Below, in pieces: positions 32,822 through 43,982 of a DNA stretch of 64,000 nucleotides; position 1 is the stretch's first letter, and each line of letters opens with the position of its first letter. The stretch is from Larix kaempferi (lineage: Eukaryota > Streptophyta > Pinopsida > Pinales > Pinaceae). A program made the position numbers and the translations under genes. Under the pieces are notes generated by a model, which had not been told where the DNA came from, ran no database searches, and saw nothing but the letters and a program-made list of their open reading frames with translations. Where the stretch lies: assembly GCA_027924585.1 (NCBI GenBank), contig BSBM01000442.1, positions 682,001 through 746,000 of the forward strand, given 5' to 3'.

Positions 32822-33719
32822 TCAGAGTGGCTTTCTTATCAAGGCTTTGAATTCCTTGACATTGTTGAATACCTCATCTTTGTTCTTCAAGAAGTAAACC
32901 CAAGTCTTCAATGAGAAATCATCAATGAAAGAGACATAGTATACATACCCACTCAGAGAGTTGGATGACATCGGACCATATACATCGGAGTGGATAATTT
33001 CCAAGATTCCTTATGCCTTGCTTTCACTGCTTGGAAATTCCTTCTTTATGTTCTTTCCTTTTGCACATCCTTTGCAGACACCTTCATGCTTGGTCTTGAT
33101 TTCAGGAAGAACTTCTATAGATTTACTTGCAATTGGTAATGCTCTATAGTGCATGTGAGCAAGTCTTCTATGCCAAAGTTCTCTTGGCTTTATGGAATCA
33201 TGCACCAGGGCATGTTCAGGTTGTCCCTTCAATTTATACAAACCTCCCTCTTGCTCTCCAATCACTACTGCATCATCTATGGTCTTTCCCTTTGGCCACA
33301 TTAGAACTTGGCCATCCATAAATGCAACCCTCATAGCTTTTGCATCCAATGCAGATATGGAGAGTAGGTTTTTCTTGAGCCCAGGTACATAAAGAACTTC
33401 TTTCATCTTCAAGGACTTTCCAGAATCTAGGTTGTAGGAGGCTTCACCACTTCCTTTGATGGGGTATTGATAGTCATCCCCAAGTTTCACTTTATGGGGT
33501 GACTCATGTTCAGATAGATTTACAAAAGATTCTTTAAACCCAGTCATGTGTTTGGAAGCCCCACTGTCAATAAGCCAATCATTACAACCATGATAAATAG
33601 TAACTGTGAGAGCAGAGATTAGAACATACTCTTCTTCGCTTGATGAGTCATGATCACTTTCTGCTCTAGCCTTCTTCTTGGGGGGTTCATCATCCTCAGC
33701 AGCATGAGCATGGTACCGT
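32822..33719 (-). pseudogene. copia protease and integrase N-terminal half
   Basis: Within the minus-strand frame 33997-33011, DWLIDSGASKHMTGF (near 33575-33530) is an intact protease active-site loop, followed by the usual LYVPGLKKNLLSISAL. The segment ELWHRRLAHMHYRAL with VCKGCAKGK near the end gives the H-H-C-C zinc domain that precedes integrase. After a stop at about 33010 the frame continues (33004-32822) with IHSDVYGPMSSNSLSGYVYYV and FIDDFSLKTWVYFLKNKDE, which include the first two integrase catalytic Asp positions. It ends soon after VKEFKAL, where members continue to the DNGGEF box. Confidence 0.93.
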
Positions 33720-34522
33720 CTTTTGTTGCCCTTCTTATTCTTGTTGAAGTTGTTGTTTTCCTTCTTGTTCTTGGGACAATTTATAGCAATGTGTCCCTTT
33801 TCATTACAGGTGAAACATATTCTCCTTTCTTTATGGTGATGTGGAGATTTCTTGAAGTGAGATGGCTCTCTCTTGGACTTCCCTTTCCTGGTGTGTGATG
33901 TGAGAGCTTGATCTTCATTCCCCATATTTTCTTCTCGTGCCACAAGCCTTGCTTCTTCTTGAGAGCATTCCTCCCATAGTCTACTGAAGGAGATCAACTT
34001 CTTTCTTGCACAGATCCCTTGAATAAAGGAATCTCATGACCTAGGTAGGCCATTCAGAGTGGTCATCACAATTTCTCCATTCTCCACCATTTCATCTATA
34101 GCTTCAAGTTGTTCCTTGATCTGAGAGACTTTGGAGAAATAAGATTGAATGGTCTCTCCATTCAATAGCTTGACCCCTTTCAATTGATTCCGCAGAGTCA
34201 TCTTCCGATTTATGTTTTTCCCTTCAAATAGCTTGGTCAAAGAGTCAAACATCTCCTTGGGTGTCTTCAGAGATGACACGTGTGGTATGAGATGGTCTTT
34301 GATAGAATCAGCAATGATTCTCTTTGCCTTGACCAAGTTCTTCTTATGCAATGTCTTAGCCTCTTCATCCTCTGGGATAGGGATCTCTTCTTTTATGTAT
34401 GAGTCTAACTCATTCTCTTCCAGGATTAACCCAATCCTATACTTCCAGGCTCGGAAGTTATCAGCCCCTTCAAGCTTATCCTCAAGCTTGGTGTGGTGAG
34501 ACATCTTTAAAGAGTACTTCAA
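33720..34522 (-). pseudogene. copia gag with zinc knuckle
   Basis: The minus-strand frame 34522-34034 starts near an ATG and reads KLEGADNFRAWKYRIGLIL, the N-terminal gag signature, then KAKRIIADSIKDHLIPHVS and PKEMFDSLTKLFEGKNINR. It ends at TLNGLPRS followed by a TGA where Trp is usual before the DSFI segment. The frame resumes to 33997 and on with a basic stretch and the zinc knuckle CFTCNEKGHIAINC (near 33815-33770), complete with C-C-H-C. An acidic stretch with DSSSEEEYV leads into protease. Confidence 0.95.
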
Positions 34523-35066
34523 ATGGAAATAGAAAAGATTTAGATCTTACCACTTGATTTGCTGAAAACTGGATCTAATCCCGGATTAGGGTTTGTCAAA
34601 GAAACCCTAAAAATTAAAAATGTGAATTTCAACTTTCTGAAAGGATAGAAAGATGTGCCTTGATGAGCTTATCAGCCTGGTATACTCAGAATTTGAGTTC
34701 TGCAAAGTTTCACCCTTCAGAAATGCCTTTTAGTCTTTCTGGATTCACTGAGGAGGACCCTGAATTAGGGTTTGAGTTTCCTGGAGATTTACCCAGCCAA
34801 AAATCTCGATCCAAAGCTCTAAACTTCGATTTTTCCAAGGAGCTTCCAGCTGTGTCTTCAGATTCCATAAATTCCTATTTTTTAGGAAACCCTAATTTTT
34901 AGGACCAAAACTGAAAGTGCTCAGAATTGAATTCTGATTGGACAGATAGATTCTCCTTGATGCGTAGAGTCAATCTACTATACCGTTTTTCCAAAATATG
35001 TGGAGAGAAACCCAATAAACAAGAAACCCTAGTTTCCGCCACTGCACAATGTCTTCTTCTCAGGTT
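34523..35066 (-). other. untranslated leader of the copia element
   Basis: Between the primer site and gag; only unsupported short frames. Confidence 0.7.
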
Positions 35067-35079
35067 AGCTCTGATACCA
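35067..35079 (-). promoter_or_regulatory. primer binding site, tRNA-Met type
   Basis: Minus strand TGGTATCAGAGCT directly after the 5' LTR is the canonical plant copia primer site. Confidence 0.95.
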
Positions 35080-35675
35080 TGTTAATTTTTCAGCATTAAT
35101 TCAATATACTCTAGGATCTTTACTGAGAGAATAACATGTACAGTATATCAATGCATATCAATCATAGCAAGCATGTCAATCATCATAAGAATCAAAAGCA
35201 TGAGAGACAATAGACACATAGAGTTTCCATGGGGAAAACCCTAAGGTGAAAAACCCCACAACTTCCTCAGAGATAGATAGAGCAATAGTACAACCAAAGT
35301 ACAACCCAAGCAAAGAGATAGTCTTCCTCTAGCAGCTACTCCTCCTCCTCAACTAGTGCGCCACTTTCTGAGTGAAGTAGAGATGAGTAATGAGTGATCT
35401 AAATAGAGATATCCCGATCTCTATTTATACTTGTCCGACCTGCCTAAAAACATTATGGGGGCGACTTGTCTCTTTTAGTCTAATAACCCCAAGTTACATT
35501 AATCTGGGCCGACACCCACATCAGGTGGTCTAATAACCCATCGGCAAGTTAACACACTTGCGACACTTGTCAAATACAAATGACGACACTTCTGTATAGA
35601 GGGATAAAACATCTCTATAGGAATATAATAAAATACATAGATGAAATACATTCTGAAGTTACATATACATCAACA
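35080..35675 (-). repeat. copia 5' LTR (596 bp)
   Basis: Pairs with 28520-29103, has the same TGTTAA/CAACA ends, and is followed by the TTTAT duplication. Carries an 11-bp tandem repeat (ACAACCAAAGT) that the other LTR lacks. Confidence 0.95.
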
Positions 35676-35757
35676 TTTATATTAAAATGTATATTTACAA
35701 TTCCCATGGTTCACTAGCACATGGGTAGCATAATATCAAATACTTGCCTCTTCAAGG

Positions 35758-36932
35758 TCAAGCGTTCACTAGCGGGGCCTTGGCCTTGAGCTCCACGCTA
35801 TGAATCATACATAATATACATACAATATTTACATTATAGCCCAAAATATTATGAGGGTCAAAATGGGGGACGTGACACATGTTCTCCAACTCTTGGCTCT
35901 TCTCCTGCAATTTATTTTTAAGGTGTTCAGACTTAGCCTTCCACTTCTTTTCACTCTCCACCATGAGGGCCATATCACTCAACGACAGCTTTTCCTTCTC
36001 TTCAAACTTCAACAATTTAGCTTTGTAGTTTGTTAGTTCATTTTGTAGCTTTTCTCTCTTCTCTTCCAGCTCTGTCAATTCAGAGGCTTCCACCAGGTGT
36101 GTGAGGGGATTTTTAGCTTCTTTTTCAATGACTGAATGGTGTTATCTTTCTCATCCAACAACCTTTGTATACTCGCCTTCTTGTCTTCCTGGCTTTCAGT
36201 AGCCAACAATGCATTTTGCAGCTTCTTGATTTGTGCCTTATGGGATTTGTTCTCCACTCTCTCTAGTCTGAGCTGATTTTGAACCTTGCCCTTACTGACT
36301 TGTAATTTAGATAGCTCTAGTGCAGCCTTTAGCAACTTGGCATAGATAGCCTCCCCAGTTTCCTTGTGCAAATTTATCATATCAGGGACAGGGATTTCTT
36401 CCAAGTTCACTTTCAGTTCAGTGGCCTTGTTCTTGGTAGCTAAGGCCAAGTTCAAGGTGTTATGGGCATAGATCCTATTAGCTACCAAAGACACCTCTTT
36501 ATTGGAAATCTGCCTCACCTCTTCATACAGTTTAGACTCTTCTGAGGTTGCTTCTGTGCTCTCTTTATACTCATCCAGTAGCTCAGCTCTACTCTTTTTG
36601 GGTGCAGCAAGTTCAATGGATGTTTGGCTGAATACATATTCTTTGACCTCGAAAGCAGGCATCTTAATCTTCACCTGTTTCTTTTTTCCTTGACCAGCTG
36701 ACACCTATACAATCTGCTGCTCAGGTTTTTCTACTTTATGCCTTTTGGGAACTCTTTCTGTGTCATCATCTATGTCAATGACATCAATCTTTTCCAACTT
36801 GCTGGACCCTCCAGAGCCACTGGAAGGGGGTATGACTTCTCCAACTGCTAGAGCCAAACTAGAAGAGTTAGGTAGTGGGGAAGTGGCTTTTGGTACCAAG
36901 GAGGTAGAGTCATTAGGTGTATCTATCTCCAT
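35758..36932 (-). pseudogene. cluster B middle and coiled-coil part of an unrecognised repeated protein
   Basis: On the minus strand, 36932-36705 is a Ser/Pro-rich linker with the acidic patch IDVIDIDDDTERVPKRHK, whose basic end could serve nuclear import. After one stop, 36704-36075 continues with KKKQVKIKMP and then long heptad-like helices, for example LRLERVENKSHKAQIKKLQN and DEKDNTIQSLKKKL. A frame change leads to 36093-35758 with LEEKREKLQNELTNYKAKLL and SEHLKNKLQEKSQELEN, a coiled coil that ends near a possible splice donor (AT|GTGTCACG at about 35880). Family unknown to me; cluster C has the same layout. Not intact. Confidence 0.6.
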
Positions 36933-36959
36933 TTGACTTTTGCCATTCTAGCAAATCAA

Positions 36960-38384
36960 CAATCTCAGCCAACCCTGTAATTTCAAAATGTATAAAATCT
37001 TTCATGTTACTTTATTTTCTTATGTATGGGATGATGTGGTGGGGGTCATAATTGATGGCTTCCTTTGTTCTGAATCCCATATCTCTCATCATACCTTAAA
37101 TGGTTGGAAGGGCAGTCTTATTTTTAACAATGAATGGGCCTACAGCCCAGGGAAAAGTGATGTCTGGAGCCTTTTTGTCATCCAAGAAATGTTCAATTTC
37201 CACCTTTAGCTTGTTCCTGATGAATTCCAGTGTAAATAGTCTAGGGTTAGAAAAGCTGGCAGCACATAGGGTGCATGGGAAAACCCATAAACTTTGATTG
37301 TTGTGCTGTGTTCTGAGAGGAACCAGTCATCTATCTTCTTATCTAGAGAAGGTTGCAACATGTTTTTCATTTATGTTAATACCCTGGGTAGTTTCCTTTG
37401 AAAGATAACATTGTAGACTTTAGACATGATGTTGTTCATGAATTGAGTGTAGTCTGTGAGTGTTTCCCGAGTGAGCATCATCTCATGCATCTGTAAGTTC
37501 TCTTCATTAAAGGACAGGAACATTCTCAGCAGGTATGACTAGAATCTGAAGCTTCTAGTTCTGGGGAAATCCACTAGTTGAGAATGGATATTCTCAGTTA
37601 GGGTCTCATAAAACCTAATACAGGCACACTGGATGGACTGACTGGGATCCTCAGGCTCAAGAGGACATGTTCTCATGACAAACAACAAGCTTATTAAAGG
37701 TTCAGTGATATACTGGTCTGTATCTAATCCTAGGAACTGGGATAGCAGGGTTATAGCACATTTGGACTCTTCTCTAAACAGACTAACTTCACCAGGGAAA
37801 GGTTGGTCCTGGAAGGAGACATTAGGAAGCAAGCTAGCGTGGAAGAAACTTTGCTTAAGCTCAGTTGGGCCAGTCTGAAATGTTGAATTATGGCTTCTTC
37901 TATGTACTCTTTGGATTTCTAGTAAAATCCATCTGGGATTGACAGGGCTTTCCTAATAGTGAGGGGGTTGACTTGGCACAGGATCTTAGAGCTGGATGCA
38001 CCCATAATCACCCTCTCATAGGAGGAGTAATTGGTGGCGCACCAGTCGACGAACTCGGGACAATTTGGGGTTTGGTCAATTGCAAACAAATGAAAAAAAT
38101 GTCTAGTAAACTTTATGCACGTCTATATTCCACTCCTTAACGATCTTCAACCTATACTCACCTGTCTTAATGGAGTTGTTTATCAACACTGTGTCGTAAA
38201 CCTTGAAATATTTATCCTCAAACAAATCACCTATCCTCCGGTATTCAAAACATGGGGGTTCTATCTCACTCAATTCATCCATTTTAATAGTTTTGTATGG
38301 AGACAAGAGGCCTACCTTGTTATTTGACACCTGGTCTAAGCTCCTGGCTGAGTTGTCTGCTTCTGCACAGTGGTCATCTGTCAT
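36960..38384 (-). pseudogene. cluster B N-terminal module of an unrecognised repeated protein
   Basis: The minus-strand path starts with the 93-codon frame at 38384. After a TAG at about 38122 it reads FHLFAIDQTPNCPEFVDWC, RVIMGASSSKILCQVNPL and IRKALSIPDGF, then after another stop and a frame change FLGLDTDQYITEPLISLLF and IRFYETLTENIHSQLVDFP, then SYLLRMFL, and near 37290 TTIKVYGFSHAPYVLP. The same landmarks occur in order in cluster C at 59.5-58.7 kb: CSEVIGW, SFQPCHLLAAYKLP, IFGLPNGNNYKLSLVPLIY, SSYLIDCILV and TYIRMYGGT with PPYLLP. Such ordered similarity means shared ancestry. No enzyme motif is visible, and several stops and at least two frameshifts are present. Confidence 0.6.
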
Positions 38385-39136
38385 TTTTCAATGAAACTGA
38401 ATCAATATAGTAATCAGATCCCCGTGCATTGCATTTTTATCATATTTATTCTTTCCTAACCTTCTCGCATCTTATTTATCACAAAGGTTTTCAATCCGTC
38501 GATTAGTATGATCTGATCTATGCCGTAGATCTTGGACGTTAATCTGGACCCATTATGCATCTCAGCCATACAAAGATGCGGCCCCTACCGAGTTCACAGA
38601 TTTTGAGAGTGTCGATCCTTCGCGCATGTCCAAAATGCGAACTAAATCTCTGTCATAGATCTCAGCTCCGCCGGATCTATGCCATTGCAATACACGGGGC
38701 CTACCAAAACTTCGCAAATCTGAAAATGTCCATTTCCATGTGCACGTCAAATCACCAAAGTACATGCTGGCCGTAGATCTATCCTTCCGCCCGTTGATTA
38801 GGTTTCCAAATTGCTCATGGGCTAGCACACTCCACCCACGCTTAAACATCTCCATATTAATTTGCGAAAGGCGCTTATGGTCGTCGATCTCCATCGCCGC
38901 ATATCTACTCCGTCGATTTATTCTTCTATATAACTCCGAGTGGGTTTTCACATTTTATCCACCTTTGCATTTGTTAAAGACCTAAGACCTCCCATCATTT
39001 GCATCCCAAAACTAGTTACAAACATTATGAGCTTTTGTTTGCAACCTTTAGGTCGTGTAACTCGAACAAATGGGACCTTATTCATTATTTCCATGGATCC
39101 AACCCTCTCCAACCCTTCAAGCCAAAATTGGTGCCA
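38385..39136. other. upstream region of cluster B, less AT-rich
   Basis: Contains repeated GATCTATGCC / TAGATCT phrases and several CpG sites, unusual next to its AT-rich neighbours. The overlapping frames show no domain. It may hold the promoter or leader of cluster B. Confidence 0.35.
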
Positions 39137-39453
39137 ACACACTTGGTGAAATCAACTGGGGAAGAAGGGTTGGGATTTCAAAGAAAAACAATGGAAGGGG
39201 TCACCAAACTCAAGCAAAGTGAGTGACGTCAATGAGCCTTAACCTTGACAAAACAAATTACATTTATAACAAAAAAAATTGATACTTATAAATTGAGATA
39301 ATATTGTTAATCGTAATAAAAGAATTAGCAATGACCATCTCAATGATTCTGACTATACTTGTGTAATAACTCAATCTCACATTTCTAATCTATCAATGTA
39401 TTATTAAAATTCAATTACAATTTTACCATTAAATAATTTTATGATATTATATT
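39137..39453. repeat. dispersed repeat family, copy 3
   Basis: Starts CACTTGGTGAAATCAACTGG and stays nearly identical to copy 2 until ACCATTAAATAATT, after which the LINE fragment tail begins. Confidence 0.92.
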
Positions 39454-40192
39454 ATATGAAACCACATTCCCTGCCACCATTCCAAACAAGAGATCCCAGA
39501 GCACTATACCCGAGGAAATAACCTTCAGAAGCGAGTTCTTATCGGAGAGGAAATTCATTAACGCAAAACCTCCACACGTAGAGAAATAATGAGTGATGAA
39601 ACCAAGGATCCAACCTTCCTTAATGCATTTGCTACCACCATCAATGCATTCATCGCCATCGAGAGAAATGGACACCTCCTCATTCCTACAATCCAAAAAA
39701 CAAGTGTCGTGGAGGCATAAAAGGGACATCCACATAATGAAAAAATTAATTGGCATAGAATTCTTTTAAACCTTAGGGGATCCAAGAATTATGAATTGGC
39801 CCTCCGTTTATTATTAGTCCTCCTTGAGGTATGAGGGAAGCTCTATTTGCAAAATTATCTTCAAGATGGTTCAAGGATCGCTTGACATGAACAAATTTGA
39901 TTGAATGAAACCGTGGAAGGATGCCCAAGATGCGATTATGAAGACAACCAACTAGAGGGTCTACAATCGAAAGGTGATTTCTTATCTAAGAAAAAATAAT
40001 CATGGAGTCCCCAATCACAACTAGAGGGTGACTTCCTTCTTCTAAGGCTAATTTTAGTCCTAGGAACATAGCATAACATTCTGCTTGATTATTGGTACCT
40101 GTCCCTAATCCACAAGCAAAAAAATTTACTATATTTCCACCAGGGTCAAATAGCACCCCTCACGCACCTGCCTCCCCATTGTCGACTCGTAA
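39454..40192 (-). pseudogene. LINE-type RNase H fragment, 5'-truncated
   Basis: Read on the minus strand from 40192: LRVDNGEAGA, a TGA, then GVLFDPGGNIVNFFACGLGT, NNQAECYAMFLGLKLALEEG with the catalytic Glu, LVVIGDSMIIFS with an Asp, a TAG, and VHVKRSLNHLEDNFANRAS with the last Asp region. This is the RVT_3-type RNase H found at the end of plant L1-like LINEs. Nothing of reverse transcriptase precedes it, so it is a short 3' fragment. The 105-codon frame at 39756-39439 follows on the same strand; it may be the tail of the protein in another frame or a chance frame. Confidence 0.8.
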
Positions 40193-40281
40193 CTTATAAG
40201 AAACAATAAGAATTAAAAAATTCATGTCGACTCATAAAATAAAAAAATTAAAACTAGCATAAACCCATCTTAAACCCAAAT

Positions 40282-40396
40282 CTACTAAGCACCGAGAGGG
40301 ATCCAGTTTCTTAAGGTGTAAACATTTTCTTTGTGTAAAAAATTTAAGATAAAAAAATACACCTCAAGAAATTGGATCCCTCTCTGTGCTTAATAG
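40282..40396. repeat. 39-bp inverted repeat with 37-base loop
   Basis: Left arm 40282-40320 (CTACTAAGCACCGAGAGGGA onward) pairs with right arm 40358-40396 with four mismatches and no gaps. It lies in AT-rich DNA between two oppositely oriented LINE fragments. The arms are the only GC-balanced part of the interval. Confidence 0.93.
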
Positions 40397-40489
40397 GTCT
40401 TGATGTTAACTTGTATATCAAATATAAAAATAACTATATAAAAAAATTGTTAATAAACCTTTTTAAATAAATATTTATTTATTCAGTCA

Positions 40490-40902
40490 CTCTATGAATA
40501 ACACATCTGTTGTTTGTGGATGATGTTCTAATTTTATGTAACGGCACAATCAGGGATGCTGAGAAACTTTTGGATATTCTGGACTTATTTGGGAAAGCAA
40601 CTGGAAAGCAAATAAATGCAAGAAAGTCTTCTCTCTCCACCATAAATATGAGTGAAGACAAGATCTGTAGGTATTTCCATCTCTTTCCTTACGAATTGAA
40701 ACCTTTTGACGAAGGCCTAAAGTACCTGGGGTTCATGCTCAAATCAAACACTTACCAAAAAGAAGATTGGGCTTGGCTATTAGCAAAATTGGAGAAAAGA
40801 CTAAAGTGTCAGAGCCACATATGGCTTTCTAGAGTGGGAAGGCTTATTCTAGTCAAGGTTGTACTGGAAGCTATTCTGAACCATATGCCCCCTAAAATTT
40901 AG
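40490..40902 (+). pseudogene. LINE reverse transcriptase, palm end and thumb
   Basis: LLFVDDVLILCNGTIRDAEK carries the catalytic FVDD box at about 40507-40520. The segment FGKATGKQINARKSSLSTIN and LKYLGFMLKSNTYQKEDWAW follow, as in plant L1 elements (usual G..N..KS and YLG..L), then a helix ending LSRVGRLILVKVVLEAI, the usual LS.AGR..LIK.VL motif. The first 20 bases of the frame begin abruptly after AT-rich DNA. Confidence 0.9.
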
Positions 40903-41749
40903 ATCATTGGAAAAATATTTCTGTCAGCTAAAATGGGTATTTCACAATTTTTTATTTGGCTTTCCGATTTGAGAGATATCATCAACTGAAGCAACATATG
41001 TCTGCAAAATAGTGTGCGCGCGTCTCTTGAACTCAACAAACATTTTCTCAATCTCTGGGCCACCCCATAGCAAGTATGTTATATGGATGGAACAAACTGA
41101 TTCGGATCTTGAGGGCTGAGACTCGGAAGACTTGAATGCCGAGAGTGTTAGTTATTGGATGTCTTTGGCTTAGATCCCAAAAGGAGTTATGGAAAAAGCT
41201 AGAAATATTTGTTTCAAAATCTTGTGGGCTGGTAACAATGAAACCTTTGTGCTTCCCTAGGTTAGATGGGAAAAACTTGCATGACCTAAGATTCTGGGTG
41301 TATGGGGACTAAAGAATATCTTCTTGTTCTCAAAAGCTTTAGCAGTAAAGGCAGGTTGGAGACTCATCTCTACTCAAAGTCTTTGGACCGAAGTCATTTC
41401 TCATAAGTACATTGATCCTGAATCCATAGAAGAATGGATTTGAAATCCAAATAAGAGGAGGGAAATTGTGTCAATTATATGGAAGGCTATAATAAATTCG
41501 CTTCATCTCATTGAAGAGAGCCTTTCCTGGAGGATAGGAAGAGGTTCAAAAGTCCGTATTGGGGAAAACCCCCGTTTGGGTTGTCAAATCAACCATCTAT
41601 TGTCACAACCTATGATTTAGCAGATTCACCTTAAAGGTTTTTATCATCTAGACCAAATTGTTGATCATGAGTCAACAACAATTTGGAATCAAGGTTGGAT
41701 GGAAGCACCTAGACATGGCTTGGTGGACACCTAGGAGGATTACTGAAAT

Positions 41750-42118
41750 GTGTATTTAAATGCTCTCTGCTCATCCCATGCCAGGCTTACAAATAGGCCA
41801 GATGAGTTGATCTGGATCTATGCACCCCACGGAAGATACACTCCAAAATTGGAATACATCAAACTTATTGCAGACTTACAAAATAGGGAACATCAGTGGT
41901 GGTGGAAGGGTGTATGGAAATTTGAATGCCCACATAAAGCCTGAATCTTTATGTGGTGCCTGATTGAAGACAAGGCCCCAACATGGGATAAAATGGCCAA
42001 AAGATTCATCGAAGGACCAGGCTAGTGCACCCTTTGTAGAGCTCAAGAAGAAACTGATACACACCTCTTTATAGATTATTCTTTCACTATCCAAATTTGG
42101 AAATAATGTTGATGGAAG
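41750..42118 (+). pseudogene. LINE zf-RVT domain, broken
   Basis: The zf-RVT domain follows reverse transcriptase in plant LINEs and may bind nucleic acid. WWWKGVWKFECPHKA, a stop, then IFMWCLIEDKAPTWDKMAKR and CTLCRAQEETDTHLFIDY show its pattern, with a C-x2-C pair and the ET..HLF motif. The last Cys (usual HLF..C) is replaced by Tyr. Stops at about 41942, 42025 and 42106. Confidence 0.82.
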
Positions 42119-42869
42119 TTGGCCATCAACTTTGACTGGACAAGTATTAATGTAGAAGCAACTTGGAAAAATCGGGTATCAAACTCAAACTTTGAAAATA
42201 CAAGCGCCCTACCTCTAATTATTATTTGGGGGGTATGGATTGCCATAAATCGATCCATCTTTCAAGGCAAGCCCTCTATCCCAAAGCTAATAGCAGTGCA
42301 ATGCTTAGACATTTTATCTCATTTCCCTCAACAAGAGGATGCTCCAACCATACGGGAGGAGCTAGTAAATAAAGACATCCCCTGGGATTTCTTTGATGGT
42401 GCATCACAAAATCAGAAGTGTGGAGGAGGGGCTATCCTATGCCTTTCCAAAACCTCTTTTTTTCAAAATCCAAATGGGCATGGGGAATTGAACAAACAAC
42501 TATGCGGAACTGTTGGCTTTAAAATTGCTCATATGTTTTGCTAAAGAAAAGGGTTATACATCCCTGCAATTATTTCAAGACTTAATAAATGTTGTAAATT
42601 GGATAAACAAAGTTCAAAACTGTTATAACATGTTTCTACTTTCTTTGGTTGAGGAGTTGCAGCGTCTTGTGGCTAGTTCTGATTTTTGTATATGTCATCA
42701 TGTCTACGGGGAGAGAAATTTGATTGCAGACAAGCTTTCCAAAAAGGGGTCACAACTAGCTCATGGACATTGGAAGATCTTAGAAACTCATAACGGGACA
42801 TTTTTTGAATACTTCCATCGACCTTTCATAGAAGGAGTGATCCCTGCACCAATCCAACCAGCTTTATAA
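42119..42869 (+). pseudogene. LINE RNase H (RVT_3 type), frameshifted
   Basis: Follows zf-RVT. The spacer IIIWGVWIAINRSIFQ is the usual WxxW-like segment between the two domains. DIPWDFFDGASQNQKCGGGA carries the first catalytic Asp. The frame shifts near 42510, where AELLALKLLICFAKEKG-like residues hold the Glu region, then LQLFQDLINVVNWINK, in which the usual GDS is altered to QDL, and VYGERNLIADKLSKKGS with the final Asp. The end at TGA-free stop near 42868 matches the end of the family. Confidence 0.88.
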
Positions 42870-43742
42870 ACTCCATATTCGACAATAGGCTTATTTTGTA
42901 CTAAACAAGATATATTTGGAACTTTTTTTGTATTTAGGGGATTATATTCATGATGCAAAGTTCTTCGGTGAACATACATGCAAACATTATCCAAAATGGG
43001 TGGATCAAACCTTGTTTCATTTTGTAACAAATTTGTTCTAAAATCTCTAGATTTGTGAAGACCTTTTGAGTCGAAAAACATAAAATACATGACTAACATG
43101 TATTCTGCATAATGTAATTTTGTTTATTATTACTAAAATTACGTTTTCTTCCAAAAATTTAAAAAAAATTATTTAAATATCACTTTTATTAAACAACTTC
43201 AATTTTAATTTATAATATATTTTTTAATTAAAAACTTACTAAATATAAAAAAAAAATTTACATACAAAACATAACCATTTACCCCAAACAACCTAACCTT
43301 TACTTACTACAAAATATAAAATGGTTAAAAGATTAGAATTTTTTCATAAACTAAAAGAATCTTAAGAGTAGGCCATCAAAATACATGTTTGAACGCTGTC
43401 TATCATTCCATATATAAAGAGAGTTGAATAATGTCTATCATCCCATAGCTTAAGAAATTAAAAAATAAACTAACAAATAGAAATCTATCTACACATACTT
43501 CGAAAATTAATTAAAAAAATACATAGATCCAAAGCCAAAAGAACTTCCCGTATGGTTTTGCATTATATAAAAACTTTTGTTTTATAGGAAATTTTAAAAT
43601 ATAAACTATAATAAAATTATCTATACAAAACATTTTGCTCATCAAATTTTAACATTAAATACAATGAGAAATTCACATATATAAAAATGAAAATGTATTA
43701 TAATCAACAAATAACATTGGTTTTCTTAGCTTGACTGCTTGC
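42870..43742. other. AT-rich DNA, nothing recognised
   Basis: May include the 3' untranslated part of the plus-strand LINE. No coding signs. Confidence 0.55.
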
Positions 43743-43798
43743 TGGATGTATATTATCTTGATGTCTTAGGTGGATGTATATTATCTTGATGTCTTAGG
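43743..43798. repeat. perfect 28-bp tandem duplication
   Basis: TGGATGTATATTATCTTGAT... occurs at 43743-43770 and again at 43771-43798 without a difference. Confidence 0.95.
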
Positions 43799-43982
43799 TT
43801 TGGGGTTTGGCATTGTTTTAAGAATGAAGTTGTCTAAAGATTCGATTATTTTTATTGGATGATCAGTTTTTCTTAGAAACCCCCAAAATTGTATTTTCAA
43901 TATCTAAACCAAGTAGTGTTTTAATTAATAATTTGAAGGGAGAAATAAACTCAGTACAATAAAAAAAAATCCTTGGACACCT

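Larger units (their letters stand above)
28520..35675 (-). mobile_element. complete Ty1/copia element (7156 bp), inactive
   Basis: Two direct LTRs (28520-29103 and 35080-35675) bound the element and the perfect duplication TTTAT lies at 28515-28519 and 35676-35680. Reading the minus strand, the order is LTR, tRNA-Met primer site, gag, protease, integrase start, a gap, reverse transcriptase, RNase H, tandem repeats, purine tract, LTR. The second half of integrase and the start of reverse transcriptase are missing or unreadable, and stops are present throughout. The LTRs remain very similar, so it is one of the younger insertions here, landing in cluster A/B sequence. Confidence 0.95.
40490..42870 (+). 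mobile_element. LINE (L1-type), 5'-truncated, plus strand
   Basis: Begins inside the reverse transcriptase catalytic box and proceeds through the thumb, a zf-RVT domain and an RNase H to the end of coding. Endonuclease and most of reverse transcriptase are absent, as is common for LINE insertions truncated at the 5' end. The interval 40903-41749 is coding-derived but full of stops; phrases such as LARPKILGVWGLKNIFLFSK can be read near 41280. No clear poly-A tail or target duplication was found. Confidence 0.82.

Noticed and set aside
35760-35800. Minus-strand GGCCAAGGCCCCG followed by CTAGT as a further Helitron end
   Set aside because: Similarity to the 20.4-kb copy continues beyond CTAG, so it is not a terminus.
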